Source: Planctomycetaceae bacterium
Lineage (GTDB): Bacteria > Planctomycetota > Planctomycetia > Pirellulales > Thermoguttaceae
NCBI GenBank assembly: GCA_012719125.1
Contig: JAAYAY010000435.1
Coordinates: forward strand, 1-64,000
Direction of reading: 5' to 3'
DNA length: 64,000 nucleotides
Both the position numbers and the translations under genes were made by a program. This document shows positions 55,116 to 64,000 of this stretch, one piece after another (the stretch's first letter is position 1; every line of letters begins with the position of its first letter). A model generated the notes under the pieces. The model was given only the letters and a program-made list of their open reading frames with translations. It searched no databases and was not told the DNA's origin.

Positions 55116-55670
55116 AACGGAGTACTAACTTCCTGCACGTAAGAAACGACAGGCAAGGGATTTACGAGAGACAGTCCGGGAGGAACCCAGCGGTTCGCAG
55201 AATCCCGGTCTCGCGCCCGTCGCTGTTAGGGTTTGCTGCCGTCTGCCCGGCCCCCCGCCTATGGAGGGCAACCACGGCCTGTCGGCAATCCGTCAAATAT
55301 ATCAAAGGCCCCCCACCCCCACAATCTCATGAGTCGTCCAGAACCGGGGGATTCTCAAAGATATCCGAGGTTTGCGGCTCGGGCAGGTTTCATGGTTTCT
55401 CGCCGACTTGTCCGCCAGAATGACGCTTCGGCTGGGTTCGCTGTGTCTGCCGGGGGAACCTGCTGGATGTGAGGGATTGGCGGGAAGGGCCTCAGGCGGG
55501 CCACCGGGGCAGTTTTTTGAGGACTACAAATCGGGCGGTTGACTGCACGAGAAATTCTGGTATTCTGGTACCACTATAAGAAATTGATAATCAGTATCAA
55601 TTTCAGAAAGAATTGTTTTCACGGGCGTGCTTCGATTCTGGAAGCCTGAGAAGGGTCTCTCAGCGACTGC
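55116..55670. other. Intergenic region upstream of rpsA
   Basis: No gene is visible over about 550 bases. The leader and promoter of rpsA should lie in the first 150 bases; I see no unambiguous -35/-10 pair. From 55570 the sequence becomes AT-rich (TTGATAATCAGTATCAATTTCAG contains the inverted repeat TTGATA...TATCAA), probably a regulatory site or an older gene boundary before the DUF1559 fragment. Confidence 0.35.
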
Positions 55671-55931
55671 ATGCGGTTCGTTCTGCTTCCGAGGTTGGCG
55701 TACTACACCGCGACAAGCGGCAATACCTATCTCAAGAAGGAACTCTACGAGTCGTCTCCCTATTATGCCGGTTACAAGTATGGTCCCAGCAGCAATCACC
55801 CGGGAGTGGTGAACCACCTGTTCGCCGACGGTTCGGTGCATGGGATCTCCGTGGACATCGATACGTCGACATACATGTTCTTGCTCACGCGGTCCGGGGG
55901 CGAGACAATCGACGCCACCGCCGTACACTGA
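55671..55931 (+). pseudogene. C-terminal fragment of a DUF1559 pseudopilin-like protein
   Basis: Eighty-six residues whose second half, YGPSSNHPGVVNHLFADGSVHGISVDIDTSTYMFLLTR, is the typical end of planctomycete DUF1559 proteins, with the conserved H-x9-DG motif. Full members have about 300 residues and begin with a type IV pilin-like leader, which is absent here. The ATG at 55671 is simply the first in the remaining frame. I take the locus as a 5'-truncated relic. It lies convergent with the cmk gene. Confidence 0.7.
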
Positions 55932-56001
55932 GCCACCGGTTGCCGGTCGCCCTCCGGCGGACGGCAGACGCTCGGGCCTCCGGCAACCGCGTCTTGGAAC
56001 C

Positions 56002-56658
56002 TCAACTGCCAATCCCGCGTTTTCGCGCGATTTCTTCGAGTCGATCCACGACCTGCTCGATAGTCAGCCCGTCGGTGGCGAGGCAGATTGCCCCGTCGGG
56101 TTTGACCAGGGCGCCGACGGGACGGGACTGATCGGCTCGGTCCCGCTGCAGGATGTCGGCCAGCACCTTTTCAAACTCGACCTCTTCTCCCCGTGCGTGA
56201 AAGTCCTCAACACGGCGCCGGGCTCGTTCCTCCGGCCTGGCTACCAGGAAGATCTTGCAGGCGGCGTCGGGGAATGCGACGGAGCCTTGGTCGCGACCTT
56301 CGGTTACCAGCGAAACGCCCTCGGCGACCGCGCGCTGCAATTGGACGAGCCAGCGGCGAACCGCGGGATGGTCCGCCGCATGGCCGACCGCGGCGGTGAT
56401 CTCTGTGGTACGAATCGCGTCGCTCACGTCCTCGCCGTTGACCAGAATTCGGTCGCCGTTCCACTGGATCGACGTTCGGGCCGCCAACCAGCCGACTGCC
56501 TCGTCATCGTTCCAGTCGATTCCCCGCCGCAGGCCGATCCATGCGACGGCGCGGTACATCGCGCCCGTATCGAGATAAGCGAAACCGAGCCGCTTGGCCA
56601 GACGTCGGGCAACCGTGCTCTTGCCCGCTCCGGCGGGCCCGTCGATGGTGACGATCAT
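56002..56658 (-). CDS. cmk: Cytidylate kinase
   Basis: A 218-residue (d)CMP kinase that makes CDP and dCDP. MIVTIDGPAGAGKSTVARRLAKRLGF contains the P-loop, FAYLDTGAMYRAVAW is the substrate-binding start of the family, and VTEGRDQGSVAFPDAACKIFLVARPEERARRR covers the GRD-G-V-FP block and the lid. ILQRDRADQSRPVGALVKPDGA is also typical. The catalytic Asp and Arg residues appear intact. It ends 70 bases from the DUF1559 fragment and begins 76 bases from the GH38-like gene, and may share a transcript with it. Confidence 0.95.
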   Translation of the reverse strand: MIVTIDGPAGAGKSTVARRLAKRLGFAYLDTGAMYRAVAWIGLRRGIDWNDDEAVGWLAARTSIQWNGDRILVNGEDVSDAIRTTEITAAVGHAADHPAVRRWLVQLQRAVAEGVSLVTEGRDQGSVAFPDAACKIFLVARPEERARRRVEDFHARGEEVEFEKVLADILQRDRADQSRPVGALVKPDGAICLATDGLTIEQVVDRLEEIARKRGIGS

Positions 56659-56734
56659 GGCTGAACCTGCTTTGCGCGGCGAAGCCGAGCTTCGGAAGGA
56701 GGCGTTTCCAGGCCGGAACTCGGGAAAAAGGGAG

Positions 56735-59527
56735 TCAGAAGTCGATCTCGATCTGTGCCCATTCGTGGCCTTTCACCGGGACCGAAACGCGATCGCCGTC
56801 GACCGAGAGCGTTTCGATCGACTGGCCCAGGAAGTCGGTCTTTCTTGCTGCGGCGACTTGCCGGAAACATCGAATTGCCAGGTCGACCGATCGATTCTCG
56901 GTCTCCGCCAGCCGGGTGCGGATGCCTCGAAGGCGCTCGCCTTCATAGACCGGTTCCCAGAAGGTGGCCACCACGTTTCTTGCGTTGAGGTGGAAAAGCC
57001 ATCCCGAGCGTGCGCCGGGTGCCGGTCCGACGCCGGCAAGGATCGAACTGGGGGCGAGAAACTCGGTTGCCGCCGCATAAGGATGGGCAAGATCGACGCC
57101 GACGCCCAGGCGAAACCGGCGTTGTGCCTCCCCCTCGACGATCAAGAGCGTGTCGAGCATGCGAAGCCCGAACCGGCGATGGTAGGGCAGGCCACCTGTA
57201 AGGATCGTGGTGTTGATCTTCTCGGACCGCACGTCGACGAAGTAGGGAGCTTCCAGTTGGGGAGATTCGTTCTTGATCGTGCTGGCGCCGATTCCGGTAT
57301 ACGCGTCGGCCGTGGCGTCGCTCCAGGCGAACCGGGCCGCGTAGTAGGTGGTCCAGGGGTTTCCTGAGGGGAGTTGCTCGGGGTCGAGTGACAGATCGAT
57401 TTCGAGGATCCGGCTGCCCCGTTGAGCCCGCAGGACTTGGGTGTACCGTGACACGCAGGTCCCGTCCGACTGGAGCAAACGGCCGCGAACTGCCAGTTCG
57501 CCGAACAACGGTCCGGCCGAGCGCACTTCCACCTCATCGGCAGCCATCTCGGTGTAGAGCTGATCCGGGTCTTCGTCCCATGCCTCTTCGGGATGGTGTG
57601 CCGGCGCTCGGCGGTAGGCGAGTTGGAGGCCCAGCCGGTTGTCGCGGGTTTGGTAGTCGTGGAGCGAACGCAAAGCTCCCGAAATCGGGTCGACCTTGAC
57701 TTCGAAATAGTCGTTGCGCAGCGTGTTCTCCTCGGCCATGGGGGGCACTTCGACCTGCTTCTTGCCTCGGAGCCAGCCTCGGCGCTTCTTTGGCAAATCG
57801 GCGGCCTGTGCATCCGAGGCCATGTCGGGATCGATCCACGCGAAACCCATTCCCGGCACCTTGACGATGGCGGTCTTCCGGCCGCTTTCCTCCGAGGCTG
57901 CCACGATCGGACCGCCCGGTGCCGGCAATCGTTCCCAGGTCGAGACATCGACCGGGATTCGTCTGGTGAAAGAAAGCGGGTTGACGACCAGGCAGCCCGG
58001 GCCCGTCCCGGGTGAACTCGCAGCCAGGCCTTGGCGGATCCGCTGCAAGTCGGATAGACCGCTCTCGGAGCCTTGGCAGTCGGCGTCACCGACCGTCGCA
58101 GCCAAGGTTCGCAAGGAATTGCCTACCTGGCCGGCGATTTCCTGCGCAGCAGCCTCCTGCCAGCGGGAAAGGGGGGCCTCGTCTCCGCGATCGACCGACT
58201 GCCTCAGGAACGGAGCCCGGTATCCCTCCACCGGATAGCGAGTCGATTGGCCAACGTACTTCGTATCCTTGAAATACTCGTCGATCGAGAAGAACCGCCC
58301 CAGCACGGGAGAGTAGCTGCTGGCTCGGGTCAACGCGTCGTACCACACACTGTGCATGCCGGGCCAATGGGCAAACACGGCGGTTGCCGCGTGATCGAGG
58401 TCCATGGCATTGCCCAGTTTCTCGGGGAGGGCGAGAAAGGTGCCGGCGCGGTTTGCGTCCAAAGGCATGCGGATCAGCGTGTCGATCGCGGCGCCGGAGA
58501 TCCCCTGCCACTTGATGCGACTCTGATTGCCCGTGGGGAATCGGCCGTCGTCGAGGGTGAAGTGACACGCGCCCGAGAAACCGGTCCTTTCGAGGACCTG
58601 AGGCAGCAGGGGAGACAGGCCAAAGCGGCGGCGGCAGTAGATTTTTGGGGTGCGGCCGAGGAGTCGCTCGTAGGTCTCGCGTCCTCGGAGGAACTGGGCC
58701 AGCGTGGCTTCCGGCCCCGGCAGGGGCGACTCGAGTTCCTCGAATTCCCCGCCCGCAATCGAAACCTCTCCGGCCTCGACGGCCTGACGAAGCGCCGCCA
58801 TCGTGTCGGGGGCCTGGTCGGCGACGGCTTGGAGGGTTGCGCCCGACAGAATCAGGTTCGTGGGAGCGGGGCGAGCGATGGTTTCGCTCAGGGCCGTCCC
58901 GATGGTGGTTGGCGCCACCAAGGTGAAATCGAGTAGGCGAGTCTCGACGGGATAGAAGTACTCTCGAGCCTCCGTGAGCAGGTCGAAAGCGCTGGTCAAA
59001 TGCTCTCGAGCCACGTCGAGATCGCCTTCTGCCCATTTCTCGGCCGCCGAGAGCGTGCTTCGCTCAAAGGACACTTCGTCGAGGTTGCTCATGTAACGGA
59101 GCTGGCGGGTCAGAAGCTCAACGACCAGGCGGCAATAGCCTAGGGCCAGAAAGTCGTCGACCATGTCGGCCGCGGGACCTTCGGGGGCTGGGAGTTCCAA
59201 TGCTTCGCGGACTTTGGCAAGGATCTCGTGGGGATGTTCGCAGCCGCGGATCACCACGGCCTCGGTCTCAGCCGACGACTGAAGCCAGCCGCTGGGCAGA
59301 TCGTGCTCACAACAGGGCGGGACAACGACAAGGTGGCCTGTCGGAGGGGACGGCGCATTGAGCACGCCCCGCCATCCCGGGGGGCCGCGGAATCTCACGA
59401 TCAGGGCCGGGTGGTAGAACGCGGACCAGGCAGAGAGGATCTGCTCCGCCTCCACCGAGCTGCGGTCGAGAGAAAGATCCTCCAGACTGTGGCACGGCAA
59501 GACGACGGTTAGGTTTGCTAAGTCCAT
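56735..59527 (-). CDS. Large GH38-like (alpha-mannosidase-related) protein
   Basis: A 930-residue protein. The frame is open upstream to 59995, but the ATG at 59527 begins plausible sequence (DLANLTVVLPCHSLEDLSLD) and the earlier part is out of character. The central region with EAGEVSIAGGEFEELESPLPGPEATLAQFLRG, GRTPKIYCRRRFGLSPLLPQVLERTGF and HWPGMHSVWYDALTRASSYSPVLGRFFS matches the layout of GH38 (and GH57-like) barrels. The last 350 residues (NDYFEVKVDPISGALRSLHDYQTRDNRLGLQLAYR) resemble the beta-sandwich that follows in alpha-mannosidases. A typical nucleophile block is not clear, and there is no signal peptide, so activity is uncertain. It stands directly upstream of cmk. Confidence 0.7.
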   Translation of the reverse strand: MDLANLTVVLPCHSLEDLSLDRSSVEAEQILSAWSAFYHPALIVRFRGPPGWRGVLNAPSPPTGHLVVVPPCCEHDLPSGWLQSSAETEAVVIRGCEHPHEILAKVREALELPAPEGPAADMVDDFLALGYCRLVVELLTRQLRYMSNLDEVSFERSTLSAAEKWAEGDLDVAREHLTSAFDLLTEAREYFYPVETRLLDFTLVAPTTIGTALSETIARPAPTNLILSGATLQAVADQAPDTMAALRQAVEAGEVSIAGGEFEELESPLPGPEATLAQFLRGRETYERLLGRTPKIYCRRRFGLSPLLPQVLERTGFSGACHFTLDDGRFPTGNQSRIKWQGISGAAIDTLIRMPLDANRAGTFLALPEKLGNAMDLDHAATAVFAHWPGMHSVWYDALTRASSYSPVLGRFFSIDEYFKDTKYVGQSTRYPVEGYRAPFLRQSVDRGDEAPLSRWQEAAAQEIAGQVGNSLRTLAATVGDADCQGSESGLSDLQRIRQGLAASSPGTGPGCLVVNPLSFTRRIPVDVSTWERLPAPGGPIVAASEESGRKTAIVKVPGMGFAWIDPDMASDAQAADLPKKRRGWLRGKKQVEVPPMAEENTLRNDYFEVKVDPISGALRSLHDYQTRDNRLGLQLAYRRAPAHHPEEAWDEDPDQLYTEMAADEVEVRSAGPLFGELAVRGRLLQSDGTCVSRYTQVLRAQRGSRILEIDLSLDPEQLPSGNPWTTYYAARFAWSDATADAYTGIGASTIKNESPQLEAPYFVDVRSEKINTTILTGGLPYHRRFGLRMLDTLLIVEGEAQRRFRLGVGVDLAHPYAAATEFLAPSSILAGVGPAPGARSGWLFHLNARNVVATFWEPVYEGERLRGIRTRLAETENRSVDLAIRCFRQVAAARKTDFLGQSIETLSVDGDRVSVPVKGHEWAQIEIDF

Positions 59528-60103
59528 ATCTATAAGTGCTTTAAGAGTCGATAACAGAACCGCCTGTTTTGTCCACCGGAGCCCAGGGGAGGCTTGCTCG
59601 TCTTGTTGTGGCTCGGAAGGAACATGCGTCGACCCGGCAGTCGAACCAAGGACCCAGTTCACGATAGTCGCTTGGTCGTCAGGAGTCGAGTCGGGGAGTT
59701 TCATCCGGGGGAGGCCAGGGTTTATCCGGAAGCGGGCACGGGTTTGGGGCTGGGGGAGACGACGAGAGGATGTCCCGGCATGCGGTCGGTTTCCCCGGGA
59801 TATTCTGGTTATGGGGGGGTAGAGAGGAACGCTTGTGAAAGAAAGCGGTTCAAGGGCTGTAGCAAAGCGGGGAAATTTCAGATAGTTACGGCGATTAGTG
59901 GTAGTCAGACCATTTTGTTGACATAATGGAAAATGCGGCGATAAGATGAATTCCGTGGCATGAGAGGCAGCACGTTGTGCTGCGCACTTTTCCAACAGAC
60001 GCCTTTTCGGGTCAGTTCATCAGATTCGGGGTTGGCTGCCACGTAGGAAGGGGGCTTATCGCTTGCAGGACCCCACTGAATAAGGGCAAACAGGAGTCAT
60101 CTG
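59528..60103. other. Divergent intergenic region before the pilus operon
   Basis: Nearly 580 bases without a supported gene between divergent genes. It contains the promoter-like site at 59918-59947 and a small hairpin, GCAGCAC-GTT-GTGCTGC, at 59967-59983. The plus frame open at 59594-59926 lacks protein character. Confidence 0.4.
59918..59947 (+). promoter_or_regulatory. Sigma-70-type promoter for the pilM operon
   Basis: TTGACA (59918-59923) is a perfect -35 box; TAAGAT (59942-59947) lies 18 bases further as a fair -10 box. The pilM-like gene starts 157 bases downstream. The intervening hairpin at 59967 may influence the transcript. Confidence 0.5.
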
Positions 60104-62626
60104 ATGGCCAAGAGTGACGCCGTCTGGGGAATCGATATTGGCAATGCCGGGATTAAAGCGATCCGTTGTCGGCCCAGCGAAGATGCCGAGCAGGTCGAAG
60201 CGATCGCTTTCGACTACATCGAGTATCCCAAGATTCTCACCCAGCCGGGCGCCGATCCGATCGAGTTGGTTTCGGAGGCGCTCAAGCAGTTTCAGTCCCG
60301 CAACAACGTGCGGGGCGATCGGGTGGCGATCGCCGTGCCGGGCCAGAACGGTCTGGCGCGATTTATCAAGCTTCCGCCGGTCGAGACGAAACAGATCCCC
60401 CAGATTGTCCTCTATGAAGCGCGGCAGCAGATCCCCTTCGACCTGAGCGACGTCATTTGGGACTATCAATCGCTGGGCGGCGGCGGAGAGGAGATCGAAG
60501 GGTTCGCCCTCGAGACGGTCGTGGGCCTGTTCGCGATGAAGCGCGAGCAGGTGTTCCGGGCCATTGAACCTTACCAGGCGTCGGGGATTGAGGTCGAGTT
60601 CGTCCAACTCACGCCGCTGGCCCTTTATAACTACATCGCCTTCGATCGTTTTCAGCAGAGGCTGCGGGAAGACTACAATCCCGACGATCCGCCCGAATCG
60701 CTGATCGTTCTGTCGATGGGGACCGATGCGAGCGACCTGGTGATCACCGACGGGCATCGTGTCTGGCAGCGGAGCATTCCTCTCGGCGGAAACCACTTCA
60801 CACGCGCTTTGACCAAGGAGATGAAGCTCACCTTTGCCAAGGCGGAGCATCTCAAGCGGAATGCCGCGGCCGCGGAAGACCCGAAAGCAGTGTTCCAGGC
60901 GATGCGTTCGGTGTTCAACGATCTGGTGACGGAAATCCAGCGTTCCATCGGGTACTTCACGAGCATCAATCGCAGCGCGAAGATCGGCGGCATGGTTGCC
61001 TTGGGCAACGCGATGAAACTGCCCGGCTTGCGCCGCTACCTGGCCCAGAACCTGGAACTCGAGGTGGAGCGGATCGACTCGTTCACCTGCCTGTCGGGGG
61101 TCGAGGTGGCCAGCGTGCCGGCCTTCAAGGAGAACATCGGCGCCTTCGGAGTGGCGTACGGGCTGGCAGTTCAGGCCCTGGGCAAGTCGGCGTTGCGGAC
61201 GAACCTGCTACCGCCGGAGTTGCTCCAGCAGCGGATGATCCGCAACAAGAAGCCGTGGGCGGTTGCTGCTGCCGCCGTCTTGCTGCTGGGGTGCACGCTG
61301 AATTTCGTGAGCCATTCGCGGGTATTGGCTACGGTTGAGAATCCCTCCTGGGCGCAGGCGGAAAGCGAAGCCAAGAGCGTGACAGAGTACTCCACTCAGC
61401 TCAAATCAAAGGAATCGGCCGCCATCGCGCAATTTGACGGAATCAACAAGATTGCCGAAAGCCTGACCGGTAACGTGGAAGGCCGGCTCGTGTGGCTCGA
61501 GCTTCTGACGGCCGTAAATCAGTGTCTTCCGGCCGATCCGGAGGATGCCAAGCCGGAGAACATCTGGGATCGCAACGAGCTTCACGTGACGGCGATCGAA
61601 TGCCAGCGTACCGAAGATCCCTCGACCTGGTTCACGCGAATGAAGGAGAACGGCTGGTACTGGGAACCTCCTGCCGGAGAAGCCGACCTTAACGACCTTC
61701 GGAAGGGAATCGTATCGATTCCGGCGGCTGGCGAAGAGGGAGCGGCGGACGCCGCGGCGGAGGCCGGCGGCTTGCCTGACCTGGAAGGCCGGGATTGCTG
61801 GATCGTGCAATTGACCGGTTATCACTTCCACAACTTCGAGGAAGCCGGCGAGACCCAAGGCGCTCAGTACGTCCGGAACACGCTGATTCGCAACCTGCAC
61901 AACAAGGTCATCAAGTTGCCCAAAGCGGAGATCAGGCCGGGGGTCACGAAGGATGCGCCGATCGTCATTCTTCCGAGCGGCGAGAACATTGTGCCGGAAG
62001 ACGTCAGCATGGAGGAATTGGGGGTTTACGGGGCCACCCTGGTGGATCCCAAGATAGTCCAGCCCGTACAGATTCCGAATCCGGCGGCGAAGCGTTCGAT
62101 GTTCGACATTCTGGAAGAGAAAGAGAAAAAGAAGCCGGCGGCGGGCGCCGCTACCAACGGTGGTTCGGCAGCGTCTCGCAATGGAGCGGCGGCAACCCCA
62201 GGAGCCAGTGAGAAGACGGCGTCTCGCGACGAAGCCGAGACGGAAGAAGACGGCGTCGAGCCTTTTGTTCAGTTGAAGCAATTTGATTTTGTGGTTCAGT
62301 TTGTCTGGGCTGTAACGCCGCCGATGAAACGGGCCGCAATCAAGGACGCGAAGGCCAAGGCCGAGGAAGAGGCGCGGCTGCAGGCGGAAACGGCGGCGGA
62401 GGAGACTCCGGCGGAAACTCCGGCCGAAGGGGCGCCGGCCGGCGCCGAACCGTCCGTGCCGACTGCAGCGTCCGAGTCGACGACAACGCCCGAATCGGCC
62501 TCCGCGCCGGAACCGACCACAACTCCCGAATCGCCGGCGCCGGCTGAGCCGGCAGCGCCGCCGACTGCGGAGACTCCACCGGCAGCCGGCACGGGGACGC
62601 CTCCCGCCACTCCGCCGGCAACCTAG
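60104..62626 (+). CDS. pilM: PilM-PilN fusion protein (type IV pilus / type II secretion)
   Basis: An 840-residue protein. Residues 1-350 are a PilM-type actin-like ATPase: VWGIDIGNAGIKAIRC is the phosphate-1 motif, and IKLPPVETKQIPQIVLYEARQQIPFDLSDVIWDYQ and IGGMVALGNAMKLPGLRRYL are family blocks. From about residue 366 it continues NLLPPELLQQRMIRNKKPW into a membrane helix (AVAAAAVLLLGCTLNFV), which is how PilN proteins begin. The normal partner thus appears fused. A periplasmic part and a 150-residue Ala/Pro/Glu/Thr tail follow. PilM binds PilN through its N-terminal peptide, so fusion is structurally sensible. The ATG has AGGAG nearby. The next pilus gene lies 61 bases downstream. Confidence 0.85.
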   Translation: MAKSDAVWGIDIGNAGIKAIRCRPSEDAEQVEAIAFDYIEYPKILTQPGADPIELVSEALKQFQSRNNVRGDRVAIAVPGQNGLARFIKLPPVETKQIPQIVLYEARQQIPFDLSDVIWDYQSLGGGGEEIEGFALETVVGLFAMKREQVFRAIEPYQASGIEVEFVQLTPLALYNYIAFDRFQQRLREDYNPDDPPESLIVLSMGTDASDLVITDGHRVWQRSIPLGGNHFTRALTKEMKLTFAKAEHLKRNAAAAEDPKAVFQAMRSVFNDLVTEIQRSIGYFTSINRSAKIGGMVALGNAMKLPGLRRYLAQNLELEVERIDSFTCLSGVEVASVPAFKENIGAFGVAYGLAVQALGKSALRTNLLPPELLQQRMIRNKKPWAVAAAAVLLLGCTLNFVSHSRVLATVENPSWAQAESEAKSVTEYSTQLKSKESAAIAQFDGINKIAESLTGNVEGRLVWLELLTAVNQCLPADPEDAKPENIWDRNELHVTAIECQRTEDPSTWFTRMKENGWYWEPPAGEADLNDLRKGIVSIPAAGEEGAADAAAEAGGLPDLEGRDCWIVQLTGYHFHNFEEAGETQGAQYVRNTLIRNLHNKVIKLPKAEIRPGVTKDAPIVILPSGENIVPEDVSMEELGVYGATLVDPKIVQPVQIPNPAAKRSMFDILEEKEKKKPAAGAATNGGSAASRNGAAATPGASEKTASRDEAETEEDGVEPFVQLKQFDFVVQFVWAVTPPMKRAAIKDAKAKAEEEARLQAETAAEETPAETPAEGAPAGAEPSVPTAASESTTTPESASAPEPTTTPESPAPAEPAAPPTAETPPAAGTGTPPATPPAT

Positions 62627-62687
62627 CCAGGCGAGGACGCGAGGCGTAGCGGAAGACAAGAGACAGACTCCTGCAAGGAGAGACGTG

Positions 62688-64000
62688 ATGGACCAAGTGA
62701 AAGTTGCCCTGGCGGTGATGAAGAAGCACGGCTTCTGGATCCTCGTTGTGGTGGTGGTGCTGGTGGGGGTAGGCGTCTGGTTCACGGCCGCCCGTGCCCT
62801 TGCCGCGGCCTACGAGGCTCGCAAGACGGCCCTTCAGACTCAGTACACCACGGTCAATGGGATCAAGTCGGAATCGACCGGCGAGGAGGCGGCTCATCCC
62901 AACGAAGAGAGGATCGAAAGGTGGTCGCAGCGGATCCTGAAGAATCGCAAGGAAGCCCTGGTGGCATGGGAACGGATGTACGCCGATCAGAAGAATCGCA
63001 ATCAATGGCCCGGCAGTCTCAGCCGGCGGTTTCATCAGATGATCAGGGAGGTTGAGGCACGAGGCATCGAGATTCCCAACGAGTTCCTCGAAGAATACCA
63101 GACGTTCATCAATCAGCACTTCAAGGTGATTGACCAGATGATCAATCGTCGGAAGCCGAAGGAGGTCGATCGATCGAAGGTAGCCGGAGGCCCGATGGGA
63201 GCTGGGTATTCCACGGGAGGGGCCGAGTACATGGGCGCGCCCGGAGGGATGGAGTATGGGGGCGAGGAAGCAGGGGGCGATATGATGGGGTACGGCGTCA
63301 CCAGCGGCGTCGAGATGGAGGGGATCGTCGATTGGAACGACGCCGATTACGGCCGGATTCAGCAGGGGGTTTATTGGGTAACCCGTCCGCTGACGATCGA
63401 AGTGCTTCTGGCGCAGGAGGATCTTTGGGTTTACGAGGCGCTGCTCCGATCGATCAAGAAGACGAACGATAAAGCGGGAGCGACCAACTACTACAACGCG
63501 GCGATCAAGCGAATCGAGGCCCTGGAGATCGGCCAGCCGGCGGCGGTCTCGATGAAGGCCGCCAAGTCGCGTATCGGAATGGGCGGCCCCGGCGGCGGAG
63601 GGGGCGGATATGGCGGCGAGTCGATGGGATCTGAGTACGGCGGTGAGATGATGGAATACGGCGCCGAAATGGAGGCTGATGCCGCTGCCGGCAGCGCCAG
63701 TATGGGGATGGACATGGGAATGGGGGGGATGGGACCGGGGATGGGAACAGGAGCGACCCGTTCGCCGGAGCAGGTCAAAGAGAGGCTGCTCAGGGGCCGC
63801 TATGTCGATATGACTGGTGAACCGCAGGCCTCCGACGCGCAACCCTTCGCGGAATTCAAGCTGATGCCGGTCCATATCTACGTGATCATGGATCAGCAGA
63901 AGTTACCCGACTTTCTGGTGAGTTTGGCCAACAGCGAGATGCCGGTCGACGTCAAGCAGGTAAGCATCCAGGCGGGGGGAAAGATGAATCCCGTTTCCGG
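62688..64000 (+). CDS. Pilus inner-membrane subunit, PilO-like (partial at window end)
   Basis: The frame from the ATG at 62688 (AAGGAG seven bases before it) runs open to the window edge, 437 residues so far. It begins MDQVKVALAVMKKHGFWILV with a single membrane helix (WILVVVVVLVGVGVWF), then a coiled-coil-like periplasmic region. Two insertions rich in Gly, Met and Tyr (GGAEYMGAPGGMEYGGEE and GMDMGMGGMGPGMGTG) break the fold. The part near PVHIYVIMDQQKLPDFLVSLANSEMPVDVKQV looks like a ferredoxin-like PilO domain. Position after the PilM-PilN fusion supports a PilO role, but the family resemblance is weak. Confidence 0.6.
   Translation, partial: MDQVKVALAVMKKHGFWILVVVVVLVGVGVWFTAARALAAAYEARKTALQTQYTTVNGIKSESTGEEAAHPNEERIERWSQRILKNRKEALVAWERMYADQKNRNQWPGSLSRRFHQMIREVEARGIEIPNEFLEEYQTFINQHFKVIDQMINRRKPKEVDRSKVAGGPMGAGYSTGGAEYMGAPGGMEYGGEEAGGDMMGYGVTSGVEMEGIVDWNDADYGRIQQGVYWVTRPLTIEVLLAQEDLWVYEALLRSIKKTNDKAGATNYYNAAIKRIEALEIGQPAAVSMKAAKSRIGMGGPGGGGGGYGGESMGSEYGGEMMEYGAEMEADAAAGSASMGMDMGMGGMGPGMGTGATRSPEQVKERLLRGRYVDMTGEPQASDAQPFAEFKLMPVHIYVIMDQQKLPDFLVSLANSEMPVDVKQVSIQAGGKMNPVS

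Noticed and set aside
59594-59926. A 110-residue plus-strand frame upstream of the pilus promoter
   Set aside because: Arg/Gly-rich composition without structure, no ribosome site, and it overlaps the promoter-like region.

Overview
The window reads as a chromosomal segment of a high-GC planctomycete, most likely a Pirellulales-type relative. This rests on content rather than on a marker gene. It carries a formylglycine-type sulfatase, a neutral-ceramidase-like protein, Tat-exported Gfo/Idh/MocA and sugar-isomerase proteins, a sialate O-acetylesterase, two GH28 enzymes, GH9 and GH29-like enzymes, PEP-CTERM and DUF1559 proteins, a PQQ-type propeller, and many short palindromic intergenic repeats.

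Layout. 1-6.4 kb: the end of an unknown gene, then minus-strand GH9 cellulase, a Bax1 (DUF790) nuclease and its XPB-type helicase partner (a 104-bp palindromic element sits between them), and a ceramidase-like protein. 6.6-11.6 kb: a Tat-exported TIM-barrel protein, a MITE-like repeat, a sulfatase, a P-II protein and a C69 peptidase. 11.7-19.4 kb: a minus-strand run of Ski2-like helicase, PilZ protein, histidine kinase, a large zinc-ribbon/prenyltransferase-repeat membrane protein and an HDOD protein. 19.5-21.5 kb: an eroded accessory patch with a truncated sulfotransferase, a truncated BaiN-type flavoprotein, a small orphan gene followed by an integron attC-like site, and an orphan HicB. 21.5-25.4 kb: dehydrogenase, acetylesterase and a repeat-bearing DUF protein. 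25.8-30.9 kb: TGS GTPase, PolX, sucC and sucD, each separated by palindromic repeats. 31-38.5 kb: a VapBC pair, DUF362, GH29-like, WGR/DUF2262, metallophosphoesterase and apt. 38.8-46.3 kb: Dabb protein, prolyl oligopeptidase and two GH28 genes, the second bracketed by 149-bp direct repeats. 46.5-52 kb: a decayed MazF module, a secreted protein with an in-frame TGA, triple 145-bp repeats, a PEP-CTERM protein and a PQQ-like protein. 52-59.5 kb: housekeeping genes (sigma-70, ribosomal protein S1, cytidylate kinase) and a GH38-like protein. 60-64 kb: a type IV pilus / type II secretion operon with a PilM-PilN fusion.

The most unusual observation is at 47.3-47.5 kb. The secreted protein stops at a TGA, but its frame continues for 49 further codons of protein-like sequence. 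A perfect 8-bp hairpin lies at the distance from the TGA expected of a bacterial SECIS element, and a cysteine follows four residues after the TGA. It is a candidate selenoprotein; a nonsense mutation or a sequencing error are the alternatives. The second is the attC-like folded site at 21.0-21.1 kb, with no integrase in view.

No tRNA, rRNA, CRISPR array or complete insertion sequence was found. All coordinates come from reading alone; family names rest on motifs remembered from those families, not on database searches.
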